Part shown: positions 35,801-45,360 of the stretch, in pieces
How the letters are laid out: every line of letters begins with the position of its first letter
Position numbering within the stretch: the first letter of the stretch is position 1
Program-made: the position numbers and the translations under genes
Assembly (NCBI GenBank): GCA_029582165.1
Contig: CM055881.1
Coordinates: 20,775,594 to 20,839,593 of the forward strand
Source: Portulaca oleracea
Lineage: Eukaryota > Streptophyta > Magnoliopsida > Caryophyllales > Portulacaceae
Length of the DNA: 64,000 nt
Direction: 5' to 3'
The notes under the pieces: model-generated
The model's database searches: none
Told to the model about the DNA's origin: nothing
Seen by the model: only the letters and a program-made list of their open reading frames with translations

Positions 35801-35999
35801 TAACGATGCCATCATGAGTCTTGATTTTGATGCTACCGATTCCTGCAACCTTGCAGGCTGTGTCGTTACCCATGACTACGACCCCGGTGTCAACACTCTC
35901 ATAAGACTCGAACCAGTCCTTATGAGGACACATATGATAGGTGCACCCTGTGTCAAGAACCCACTCATCTCTAGCTATCCTACTCGATGTGGTAGCCAA
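32833..35999 (-). pseudogene. Ty1/copia pol pseudogene (PR-INT-RT-RH)
   Basis: From 35999: protease with WVLDTGCTYHMCP (DTG active site); GAG-pre-integrase with LWHMRLGHMGEKRM and CDHCVYGKQKR (HHCC finger, about 35320-35550); integrase core with first Asp in HSDLWG, second in KKFRTDNRLEF (Gly to Arg next to it) and Glu in NGVAERINRTLLEK (about 34972-35370); integrase tail RIFGCPVYVHV; RT with LEQLDVKTAFLHGELEEEIY and LLLYVDDMLIA (YVDD, about 33642-34214); RNase H with ALSTTEAEYIAA (about 33130-33180), ending [14 protein letters not shown] at the stop at 32833. Stops lie near 35628, 33942, 33642 and in the RNase H tail, and at least two frameshifts (near 35340 and 33180-34290) break the frame. 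Confidence 0.93.
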
Positions 36000-36081
36000 G
36001 GCATCATCCGTAACTACAAACCCATCACCATCTGACTCGGACTTTACGCAGTTTGAGGTACCAGGTTTGGTGTGATTATCC

Positions 36082-37402
36082 TTACTCTCCCGCTCGGTCT
36101 CTGTTTTGCCCCGCTCTCTCTATATGCCCCATCTTACTACAGTAGTTACACTTCTTATTCTTGTGAGGATTCCTAGACTTTGAACGGTGTTTAGACCTCC
36201 CTCTAGTCCCGTTTCCCTTACGTTCAGTATTTCTACCCCTTACAACCATAGCATCACCACCCTGGTTATCACCATCGGTATCAAGTTTCTCGTTAGACAG
36301 TAAACTAGCCTTTACTTCACTAAGGTTAAGGTCACCACGATTCCCATACAACATGATTTCCTTAAATTGTTTATGTGATGCAGGTAGGGACAGAATTAAA
36401 TAAAAAGCCTTATCCTCATCAGTGTGTTTTATATCCATTGATTCCAATTCAGTAATAATAGAATCAAATTTACTAAGATGTGCTTGAATAGAAGTACCTT
36501 GGGGCATCTTCAGCCTATAGAATTTCTCCTTCATTCGATACTTGTTTGCACGACTCTTCGACATGTACAGCTCTTCAAGTTTGGTCCAGAGCTCCCGAGG
36601 TTTCTCGATATGCATCACCTCTCTCTGAATGTGCTCCACCAAGCACAGCTGAATTCCTGCCAGAGTCTTATCTTCAAGCTTCTTCCACTCCCTTGGAGTC
36701 AGATTCCCCTTGATATCCTTTTGGAGTTTTTTGAATTCATCATCGCTCATTGTCGCATCAGTCTTTGTGTCGGGATACTCAATCACATCCCATAACCCGT
36801 GCTTACGCCTGGCAGTTTCTGACCCGACCCGATAACCCGACCCGAACCCGCCCGAAATTTCTGGGTTTTGAACAAGATTTTCGAATCAACTCAAGTATAC
36901 CGAACCTGAATTAGCGTCAAACCCGACTACCGTTTGACCCGAAAAATTAATTTTTTAAGTTCAACTTTATTAGACTTTGTGATTTTTCTTTGTAATTTTT
37001 AACATTAAACTATAACCGCAACTTATTTATTTGTTATTTCTCTAATTTAAGTCAATATAATTACAATAATCTATCGTTAATAGAAGATAATCATATTTTA
37101 TTATGTATATTGTACAAAAAGTAATATTTAGAGATCATTTTTTAAAAAGAAAAAACGAAAAAAGGTCGCAATCATAACCCGTTGGGTTGACCCGAAACCG
37201 AAATATACCGCCCGTATTTTCCCGAACCCGAAATACACCCGACCCGTATTTACCCAAACCCGATATACGACCGACCCGAAACCGCCCGCCGACCAATTGA
37301 TGAGTCTACCGTCTTGAATCAGACCGCCTTCATGCATCTCCACATAGTAAAACTCCTCGTTCCATCAAATTTTGGAATATCACACTTCATGATTGAAGCC
37401 AT
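36082..37402 (-). pseudogene. Ty1/copia gag pseudogene split by an insertion
   Basis: The start codon at 37402 gives MASIMKCDIPKFDGTRSFTM, the usual copia gag beginning. The frame is lost by about 37320 and interrupted by foreign sequence (about 36815-37310). Gag resumes as KHGLWDVIEYPDTKTDATMS and runs to a basic region and a zinc knuckle, CNYCSKMGHIER, whose last cysteine is lost to a frameshift. The UBN2-type core IKHTDEDKAFYLILSLPASH is conserved. Confidence 0.9.
36815..37310. mobile_element. Insertion in copia gag with ACCCG-rich ends
   Basis: About 490 bp with GC-rich ends made of repeated 'acccgacccg' and 'cccgaaaccg' words around a strongly AT-rich centre (36960-37160). It interrupts an otherwise continuous gag. 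The ends are roughly inverted (TGGCAGTTTCTGACCCGACC at left, with a GGTCGGCGGGCGGTTTC-like complement at right). It resembles the hAT-like elements at 51650-52136 and 52170-52972. An exact duplication was not resolved. Confidence 0.6.
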
Positions 37403-37411
37403 CTCCACCTT

Positions 37412-37423
37412 GCTCTGATACCA
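37412..37423 (-). other. Primer-binding site of the copia element
   Basis: The minus strand reads TGGTATCAGAGC (initiator tRNA-Met type), two bases inside the right LTR. Confidence 0.93.
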
Positions 37424-37425
37424 CT

Positions 37426-37998
37426 TGTTAGAGAAAAGTGAGTAGCAAGGTAACAGCGGAAGCGAATAATAGAATCGAAAACGAGATGACGGATATTACG
37501 ACAAAATTTAGGAACGAAAAATAAGCGATAAAATCAAACACCAGAATTACGTGGGAAACCGAAGAACTCGGAGAAAAACCCACGGACGGCGACAACCAGA
37601 AAATAATCCACTATGAGAAAGGAGGAGTACAACCTGATCACTATCACAGGGTGTGATGCGATCCACAAAGGAGATTACAATAACAATCTCTCAACACTCA
37701 ACTCACAATCTCTCAGGATACACTGGGGAAAATATTGGTGAGACCCCTTTCTTTCTCAATATTTTCTCTCTCTCTAGCTCTCTGTGTTTACCGATGTGTT
37801 TTTGGTGGAGAAACATGTACCCTATTTATAGGGAAAACTCCCTATAACCTAACTTGACTCTCACTCCAATTAGATTTAGAATCTAATACAATTAGGAAAC
37901 CCAACATAATAAGGAAACCTAAATAATATCCTAATACAATGAGGAAACAAATAGTTGTGAGATCAAGAGATTTGGTGATTTTAGGACACTTTCTAACA
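37426..37998 (-). repeat. 5' LTR of the full-length copia element
   Basis: 573 bp, closely similar to the left LTR, with the same TATA box near 37822-37835. Confidence 0.93.
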
Positions 37999-38280
37999 CC
38001 TCTGATGTTGTTGAGTAAATATAGTGTACACTGATGTTGTTAAGTTGGCTGGTATATCCATTCATAAATATGTGATTATAATAACTTTGTAAAAAATCAA
38101 GCATATAGTTTATGTTAAAAATATTGAAAAACATAGATATAGAAAATTTTACATTGAAATATATATAAAATAAAGCGAAGCAATTGAATATTAACTACAA
38201 GCAAAATAATATGCATACATATAAGCCACATTGTCAATAAGAAAAAAAAACCTATTTATTAAAATCCAATAAGAACAAAC

Positions 38281-38346
38281 CTCTGAGGGTCAACTCCCGT
38301 GGCTCTATTTCGTGGGATCCACAATGATTTCTATTATAATAAATAG

Positions 38347-38403
<57 letters not shown>

Positions 38404-38644
38404 GGCAACACCAAAATAATTATTGTTATTTGCACCAAAATAATTTAATTCAGAGTCCTAAGCAGTCAAGGATTAGTGCTACTTTCTGGTTTTTTAAATT
38501 TTAAAATAAAATCTAGATTGAAAATAAAAAAATGAAAATATAAAAAAATATAATTTTCTACGTTGTGATTGGTCAATTCTCCTACAGTCACTCCCGTGGC
38601 TCTATTTCGTGGGACCCACAATGATTTCTATTATAATATATAGA
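38281..38644 (-). mobile_element. Helitron-like 5' end, two copies in tandem, inverted relative to 6833
   Basis: Reading leftward from 38644 the minus strand starts TCTATATATTATAATAGAAA and a GTGGGTCCCACGAAATAGAG block, as at 6833. The same start recurs about 300 bp further in, near 38347, next to an (ATT)n run. The phrases 'ttctacgttgtgattggtca' and 'caacaccaaaataattattg' match the plus copy at 6895-7080 in reverse complement. Confidence 0.45.
38347..38402. repeat. (ATT)n microsatellite
   Basis: About 18 uninterrupted ATT units inside the Helitron-like fragment, in the same relative place as the TAA runs near 7080. Confidence 0.9.
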
Positions 38645-39066
38645 TTAGCCTAAAGTAATGAATGATAAGGGATATATGGATATACTATATCTACTTGCCC
38701 TTAGATATTTTAATCTTGAGGTAGTTGGTGTAGTTGATTGTGAAAACACTTATTGGTTCCGAGATGCATTTGGTTTGGCATTGATTTGTGGACTTGAAGA
38801 ATACAACAAAATTTTTAAGGTAAAGTTAGGTTTACATTTTGGTCCTTTTGGTATTAATGATTAAACTAATAGTCTCCAGGTAATGATTCGGATTATACTT
38901 GATTGATAGTCAAGGTCTTGAATTGATCAAGGAGTGCTTAAAGTAATAAATTTCTACCCTTCACGTTGGTATTAAAAACCCAAGTGCATAAGTTAACTCA
39001 AACTTGAATCCATAAAACTCATGTAAGTTCAAAGACACATTCTTTAAACACCAAAAATACATTTAT
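38645..39066. other. Intergenic DNA
   Basis: An open frame at 38658-38864 has no recognisable domain. Confidence 0.35.
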
Positions 39067-39069
39067 TAA

Positions 39070-39483
39070 GGCGTTGTTTGGCAAACAGTTGTTGGTTGTT
39101 AGTTATTTGCATCAGCTATTTACTATTGGCAGTTTAGATTGATTATTTGTATTCGCTGTTTGGATTGGTTGTTTGGAAAAGTTGAGTTTGGTAAAATTAG
39201 TTGTTTCTAAAAAAAAAGTATTTGTTGAATCCATTTATACTCATTATAAATAATATTTTTAAGATGACATCTGTGTAGTTTCATACAGCTATTGGACTAA
39301 AATGTATTTTCAACAATAAGTCATTCTTAATATGCTACTCTATCCACCCTATTAGAAATTGGTTGATTGGGATAAAACAATCAACAAATAAGTTGTTCAA
39401 CAAACACATGAATAACCTATTTGACACCCCAATAAGCGATCTTTTGTAATAAATGTTTGATAAGTCGTTTACCAAATAGGGCC
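39070..39483. mobile_element. PIF/Harbinger-type MITE, TSD TAA
   Basis: The left end GGCGTTGTTTGGCAAACAG and the reverse complement of the right end, GGCCCTATTTGGTAAACGAC, form the TIR. TAA flanks both sides (39067-39069 and 39484-39486). 414 bp, non-coding, with repeated 'gttgttagtta / ttgattgttt' words inside. Confidence 0.8.
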
Positions 39484-39486
39484 TAA

Positions 39487-39966
39487 GTCATTGTGACTTG
39501 CAAAAGCATTCATTTTTCAATACATCCTTTTGAATACTCATTTTAAATCTTTATTCTAGTAGAAATGCAAACAAATGCTTCCAAGTACACATAAACTTGA
39601 GATAATTTGTAAATATATATCTACGAACTTGACTCAGATATATAAAGGTTAATAATTAACTTACCTTTCAAATTGTAAGAATCTAGAATTGAAATAAATA
39701 ACTAAAACATATTATACCATTCATCATATAATTTCAAGTAGCAAGGTCTCACTGTTCTTATATACAACCCCAGTAGCATTTCATATGTACATATTTCACT
39801 CGTAACTATGTAATTCAACATCAATTAAACATAAAGTATACAAACATTCACCCGTACAATGGTTACCCACTTTACAAACCAAATGAATTTCCGTGAATAA
39901 AACATACACAAGATAGTAATAAGATAAATCAATCAATACTCCATCATTTTCATGATTCAACCTAAT
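39487..39966. other. Intergenic DNA between a MITE and the second copia element
   Basis: Nothing recognised. Confidence 0.35.
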
Positions 39967-39971
39967 ATATC

Positions 39972-40471
39972 TGTTAGGAATCTCATGGCGTAGTTAGCAA
40001 ACAAACAACAATAAGGGCGGAAAAAAATAAAGATTCGACACAAGGAATTAACGTGGAAAAACCCAAACCGGGAAAAAACCACGAACAATGCACTATCAGA
40101 GGATTACAACGGTGTTTCAGAGATTCCCAGACCTCCACAATCTCTCACAGCCTTCCTAGAGTTACAACCTGAGAACTCAACACTCTCAGTTGAGCCTCAC
40201 ACAATTCCCTCAGGAACACAGAGATTACAGGTCAATCTCTTGTGGTATAAGATGAAACACTCTCAATTGCTAATGCAAATAAACCTAGCACCTAGGCTCT
40301 ATTTATAGTACAAGGCTGACACAATTTTAGGATTAATAGAGTCCCTACAGCAAAGGAATTACAAAAAGGAAGTGGAACAAATCAACAACCTGATTCTCAC
40401 TCAAACTCTTCTACCTTGCTCCCCAAGAGACAGAGACCAACCCAAAAATGGTCTCCACATTCAACCCAACA
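39972..40471 (-). repeat. 3' LTR of the gag-protease copia element
   Basis: 500 bp, with a minus-strand TATA box (ACTATAAATAGAG) near 40299-40311. Confidence 0.93.
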
Positions 40472-40647
40472 ATCTCCCACTTGGAGACCAATTGTAAACG
40501 TAGCCTTCGTCGATTATCATCAATCACCACTTCAACACCTCCTCGAATCCTTTAGTGCATCCATCTCGATCTTGTTCAGCAAAGATCAATAGAGGTCCCA
40601 GTTGACCTCCCATCAACTCCTCTTTTAGCAACAGGCTCCCACTTGAA

Positions 40648-41350
40648 CTAATCACGCCCCTGCAACTTCGAGATACGCATCATCGTTAACAACTTAGGGG
40701 AATTTTGGATTGGGATTTTACCTCGTGTTGAACTTGTCGCATTCTCGTGCAGGTTAGATGCGTTCCTCGACTGACCATCCGTTCCCGTAGCCTCGATCAG
40801 AAACCTCCTCGTTTCTGGTACCCTTCTCTCATCAGAGAAGCTAACACGCCTTTGACGAGCATGAACCGGCATGTTAGAGTTATCAATGACAGAATATAGC
40901 TTCCCCTCTTTCATGCCATTTGCAATTATCAGAGATCCTTTCGTTACCCTCCAATGACCATCTTCAAATCTCGTCGTGAACCCCTCCTCATCCAGTTGAC
41001 TCACAGATACAAGGTTCAGACCCGGGACATACCGAACATTCTTCAACATCTAAGTTCCACCCTTAGAAGTTTTAATGTTTACATCACCTCTTCCTAGCAC
41101 CTTTAGGTTGTGACCGTTAGCAAGTCTAACCTTGCCAAACCTCCCACTCACAAAATTGCTAAAGGCCTCCTTGCTAAACGAAGAGTGAAACGAAGCACCC
41201 GAATCTATCACCCAACCCCCTTCTAACTTGTCAACACAAACAATTAGGGCATCACCAAAATCCTCAACAAAATATACAGAGTCCTGGTCATTATGGCTGC
41301 TCTTCTTAGGTTTGGGACTATCCCTACGAAAATGACCTCTATCACCACAG
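40648..41350 (-). pseudogene. Copia protease region with truncated pol tail
   Basis: Minus strand: the zinc-knuckle remnant NCGDRGHFRRD is followed by GGWVIDSGASFHSSFSKEAF (DSG protease active site), RLANGHNLKVLGRGDVNIKT, a stop near 41049, then MLKNVRYVPGLNLVSVSQLD and KGSLIIANGMKEGKLYSV. After LYSV the sequence changes to a Ser/Arg-rich tail (ARQRRVSFSDERRVPETRR) ending at 40648. That tail resembles the hinge after integrase, so a deletion probably removed integrase to RNase H. Confidence 0.85.
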
Positions 41351-41352
41351 TT

Positions 41353-42032
41353 CTAACACAACACTTGCTCCATGTTTTGACCTCTAGATTTTGATCGACC
41401 CCGACCCGAACTACCACTATTCCTCCTACCCCTGACAGTCAAAGCATCCCCTGAAGATTCAGACACATCGGAACCTTTCCTGCAAATACTTTCATTCAGG
41501 ACCAAGTCTCTAATTTCCCCAAACTTCAGTTTCTCATCCTTCTTAGTTGAAGAAGTTACAGAAGTCACGAAATTTTCCCAAGACTTAGGTAGGGTAGCCA
41601 ATAATATATTAGCATTCATCTCATCGTCGAACTTAAATTCCACGGAGGTTAATTTTGATAGTATCATATTCAACTCATCATACTATCATGCATATCACCA
41701 GACCTATGCATCTTAAATTCAAACAAATGACGTAACAAATATACCTTGTCCACCGCCGAAGGTTTCTCATATGTGTTTTGCGAGGCCTCGAGCAGGTCTT
41801 TTGTCGTTTTCTGATCTTTGACGTTGAAAGCCACGTTCCGAGCTAGCGTCAGCCTGACCGTACTGAATGCCTGACCATCAAGCTCTTCCCAATCCTTCTG
41901 TTCCATCTCTTTTGGCTTATCACCTATCGCAAGATGCGATCTTTGCTGGCGGAGCACATCCTCAACGCGCATCCTCCACCATGCGTAGTCTTTCCCATCG
42001 AATTCCGAAATCTTCACAATAGCGCCCGCCAT
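41353..42032 (-). pseudogene. Copia gag of the non-autonomous element, frameshifted
   Basis: It starts MAGAIVKISEFDGKDYAWWR at 42032 and runs to HDSMMS (41670), where a frameshift moves it to the frame of ILSKLTSVEFKFDDEMNANI down to 41353. The terminal MEQVLC is followed by a TAG in place of the tryptophan expected in a C-W-N-C zinc knuckle. Length and order match copia gag. Confidence 0.88.
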
Positions 42033-42070
42033 TGCTTCTCAGTCTGCAGATCAACCACGCTCCAACCAAA

Positions 42071-42082
42071 GCTCTGATACCA
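42071..42082 (-). other. Primer-binding site of the gag-protease copia element
   Basis: TGGTATCAGAGC on the minus strand, two bases inside the right LTR. Confidence 0.92.
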
Positions 42083-42084
42083 CT

Positions 42085-42584
42085 TGTTAGGATTCTCAGG
42101 GCGTGGTTAGCAGACAAATAATAATAAGGGCGGAAAAAAATAAAGATTCGACACAAGGAATTAACGTGGAAAAACCCAAACCGGGAAAAAACCACGAACA
42201 ATGCACTATCAAAGGATTACAACGGTGTTTCAGAGATTCCCAGACCTCCACAATCTCTCACAGCCTTCCTAAAGTTACAACCTAAGAACTCAACACTCTC
42301 AGTTGAACCTCACACAATTCCCTCAGGAACACAGAGATTACAGGTCAATCTCTTGTGGTATAAGATTAAACACTCTCAATTAATAATGCAAATAAACCTA
42401 GCACCTAGGCTCTATTTATAGTACAAGGCTGACACAATTTTAGGATTAATAGAGTCCCTATAGCAAAGGAATTATAAAAAGGAAGTGGAACAAATCAACA
42501 ACCTGATTCCCACTCAAACTCTTCTACCTTGCTCCCCAAGAGACAGAGACCAACCCAAAATTGGTCTCCACATTCAACCCAACA
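42085..42584 (-). repeat. 5' LTR of the gag-protease copia element
   Basis: 500 bp, the same length as its partner and closely similar. Confidence 0.93.
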
Positions 42585-42589
42585 ATATC

Positions 42590-43790
42590 AATTTCACAAA
42601 TTAACTCGAACTCCCTCCTCGCATGCACCATACCAAACAGACCTCAATGCTCAAATTTCAACCAAAAAATTCAACCAACTCTTAATTCAGTTTCATAATT
42701 CAATAATTCAACCATCCTAGTTTAACTACCAACTCCAGCCATAAATTTAAGTATACAAAGACAACTAATTAAACTTGAAGTTTACGAGTTATTAAAAGAG
42801 GACAAAGATTGCCCACTTTGATTCAATTGATTAACTTAGGGTTTCGAATTTGGGCTAGTATTGGATTACCATAGACACGCTCCTTCTCCTTAAGCTATTT
42901 GTTTTTCTGGCTACTGTTTCGAGCACACTAGGACAAAATACTCACGGGGATTGTGGTGGCTTGATAGAGGTAGCCTTTCCCTATTCCTCTACGTGTGAGA
43001 CTAGCTTATCCCAGGTTGTCAACCTTGGCAGTGGTCCAGAACCATTCATGGTGATGGTTCTTTGGTTCAGCCATCCCCCTTTCTCTTTAGCCACTCGAGC
43101 AGGGAGCAAAAGAAGAAAGTCAAATCAAGACATTTTGTCCGCTCACTCACGTCTACCAACACCGGCGACCAGGCAATTGGCGGCGCCGGTCCACCACCCT
43201 TTCCCTTTGTGCGAAGCAATTCAGTCAGTAGCAGTGGTGGGCTAATTGGCAATGGTTCTTTTCTCATTTCTTTCCTTCGCTCGCTTCTACAAGAGTCAGC
43301 ACGGCGGCAACAATCGTGCATGATGGTGGAGCACGGGGCGTCAGGCCGAAGGAAAAGCAAAAGAAATACAAGGGTCATGCCCCTTTCTTTCCTTTTTTTC
43401 CTCCTGATCGAAAGTCGGCTCCAATTTAAATTCCTTTTATTTATCCCTCTAATCTTAACTCATATAATAACCTTCCTCATGATTCCTTCATTTCTACTTC
43501 CTTTATTTATCTCAAACTTTAATAAATAACTAAAGTTTGGCAAGAGATAATAATATAAAATAGAAAATTAATTATATCCTATAAATAACTAGATAAAATT
43601 AAGATCTTTAATTAGAGTAATTAGACTAAATAAACTCTCCATATATTACATCCGTATAACCCAAACGCTCAAGTCAAAGCCTAAAACTAAGTAATTCAAT
43701 GGTCATAAGGAGATTCAGCTTTAGGCCTAACTTCCTTCATCCAAGGGAAATTTATAATTTTGTCCTTGCCTTAATGGAAAAATACCCACC
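42590..43790. other. Intergenic DNA with open but unrecognised frames
   Basis: Frames at 42961-43529 (plus) and 43067-43378 (minus) overlap one another and have no recognisable domain; GC content rises at 43080-43370. Nothing could be assigned. Confidence 0.35.
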
Positions 43791-43794
43791 ATGC

Positions 43795-44050
43795 CTAAGG
43801 TTCCAACTCCTATAAATAGGAGACAATATTCCTTGATTTGAAAACTCACGTGACTCAACTATCTCTCGTTCTAGTCTATATATATTTCTCATTAAAATAC
43901 TCTTTGTTTAAGTTCCAACCACCTTAGTCGAGGTTGCTTGTGTTGAATGCTTCCTAACTTCAGCATTAGAGGTGCTCATCTTGGTTTACTAAAGGGAACT
44001 TCGTTGCAGGTCATAAATGCACCTTGTTAGAAGAGGAGGTGCATCTTGTC
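43795..44050 (+). other. LTR-like promoter/R segment remnant
   Basis: CCTATAAATAGGAG near 43809 is followed about 130 bases later by 'cttcctaacttcagcattag', 'aggtgctc' and 'cgttgcaggtca', a pattern seen in the 3' part of several plant Ty3/gypsy LTRs. No TG..CA limits or duplication could be fixed. Confidence 0.3.
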
Positions 44051-44327
44051 AGACTTGGTGCCGCAAGCTAGAGCCAAGCCACCCAGTGATGCCCTGACTC
44101 CCCAACCTTGTCCTCTGCAGGACGACTATTCATCTCGATTTCCTACAATCTGGAGTCTATCTCAACCTAAATCCAAAATAGCAAGGCCCGCATCTAACTC
44201 AATGCCAACTCAACGAATCTTGTTCGTGAATAAAATCCGCTCAAATCCAGCCCTTCATCAAGTGAAAGTAAATCTAAAGTTTAATTGATGAGCGACCCAA
44301 TTAATTTATAGCCAAAACAGTTGTATA

Positions 44328-44330
<3 letters not shown>

Positions 44331-44365
<35 letters not shown>
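44331..44365. repeat. (TA)n microsatellite
   Basis: A TA run directly left of the palindromic element. Confidence 0.95.
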
Positions 44366-44367
<2 letters not shown>

Positions 44368-44575
44368 GAATAGATCACATGAGCATGGGCCTTATATGAG
44401 CATGTGAGCATCAAAGCATTTTTGGCGGACATCAAGTATTATTTTCATGGACATCAAATATGAATGGTGGACATCAAGTTGGATATTTGATGTCCATGAA
44501 AACAATACTTGATGTCCGCCAGAAATGCTTTGATGTACACATGCTCATATAAGGCCCATGCTCATGTGATCTACT

Positions 44576-44580
<5 letters not shown>
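44366..44580. mobile_element. Foldback (palindromic) element inside a TA microsatellite
   Basis: About 95 bases at the left (starting GGGAATAGATCACATGAGCA) are the near-perfect inverse of the right end (reverse complement GGGAGTAGATCACATGAGCA), separated by a short loop near 44463-44490. (TA)n lies on both sides, so a TA target cannot be told apart from the microsatellite. The arms repeat 'gacatcaa' words. It resembles Micron-type or Stowaway-size MITEs that sit in TA repeats. Non-coding. Confidence 0.8.

Positions 44581-44670
<90 letters not shown>
44581..44670. repeat. Compound (TA)20(TG)25 microsatellite
   Basis: An uninterrupted TA run to 44620, then TG to 44670. Confidence 0.97.
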
Positions 44671-44672
<2 letters not shown>

Positions 44673-44956
44673 GACTATGGCCAAAGGGGTGGGAAACAAT
44701 TTTAGGAAGAAAAAAATAAGGGTAAAGTAATTTTTTATTTAATTTGATTTAAGTAATACCTTGAAGGGAAAAAATGAATTTCCACTCAATCTTCTTCCCC
44801 TATTGGTTCAAAGAAAAAAAAAGCATGGAAAAGCTTAATTTTTAAAGGAGAGTTACACATGACAACCTTCCTTTGTTGTGGAGTACTATACCTGACTTTT
44901 GTTTTTATTGTTTTTTTTAGGAGGGGGAATAGAGAGAGACTGAAATCAGTGTGTGT

Positions 44957-44960
<4 letters not shown>

Positions 44961-45015
<55 letters not shown>
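44961..45015. repeat. (TA)n microsatellite
   Basis: About 27 TA units. Confidence 0.97.
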
Positions 45016-45018
<3 letters not shown>

Positions 45019-45029
45019 TGCACAAAAAG

Positions 45030-45360
45030 AGTAAAATGTACAAGATACATTAAAATTGGTACATGCAGGCAAGAGAGATTAAAATGAGGGCACGAGACAG
45101 AAAGAGAAGAGGTTAAAATAGATGCGCCAAAATAAGTGCAAGAGATATATTAAAATGTATACGTGGGAGGGGGGGGGGAGAGAAATTAAGTATACATAAA
45201 ATATATTAAAATGTATGCATAGGGAGTAAAGTAGGTGTGCGAGAGACAAAGATTAGAGAGAGAGAGAGATATTTTGAAATGCATATGTGAGAGAGAAGGG
45301 GATGGAGGGGGAGAGAAAGGGAATGAGAGTATTCAGGAAGGAAAATAGGGGGGGTTAGGG
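45030..45360 (+). repeat. Purine-rich diverged tandem repeats
   Basis: Units of about 50-60 bases share 'attaaaatgtatac', 'gagagag' and 'gtgcgagaga' words. The plus strand is strongly purine-biased, with G runs near 45170. Non-coding. Confidence 0.55.

Larger units (their letters stand above)
32160..37998 (-). mobile_element. Full-length Ty1/copia retrotransposon (Tork/Tnt1-like), TSD CCTCT
   Basis: The LTRs (32160-32733 and 37426-37998) both start TGTTAGAGAAAAGTG and end CACTTTC(C)TAACA. CCTCT is duplicated at 32155-32159 and 37999-38003. The PBS TGGTATCAGAGC lies just inside the right LTR, and a purine tract (AAGGTGGAG on minus) just inside the left LTR, so the element reads right to left. 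Domain order on the minus strand is gag with zinc knuckle, protease, integrase, RT, RNase H, which is copia order. Several stops and frameshifts make it non-functional, and a foreign insertion splits gag. Confidence 0.96.
39972..42584 (-). mobile_element. Non-autonomous Ty1/copia element (gag-protease only), TSD ATATC
   Basis: Two 500-bp LTRs (39972-40471 and 42085-42584) start TGTTAGGA and end CAACCCAACA. ATATC is duplicated at 39967-39971 and 42585-42589. The PBS TGGTATCAGAGC (minus) is at 42071-42082, and the purine tract AAGTGGGAGAT (minus) abuts the left LTR. The 1.6-kb interior holds gag and a protease, then jumps to a short unmatched tail; integrase, RT and RNase H are absent. It would need pol supplied in trans. 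Confidence 0.95.

Noticed and set aside
32160..42584. The two neighbouring copia elements as one rearranged element
   Set aside because: Each has its own LTR pair of different sequence and its own perfect 5-bp duplication, so they are independent insertions.
42961..43529. Plus-strand frames of 94 and 155 codons as a gene
   Set aside because: They overlap each other and a minus-strand frame, have no domain, and no splice or start context supports any of them.
44509..45053. Open frames encoding IYIYIY and CVCVCV runs
   Set aside because: They are translations of (TA)n and (TG)n microsatellites on either strand, not genes.
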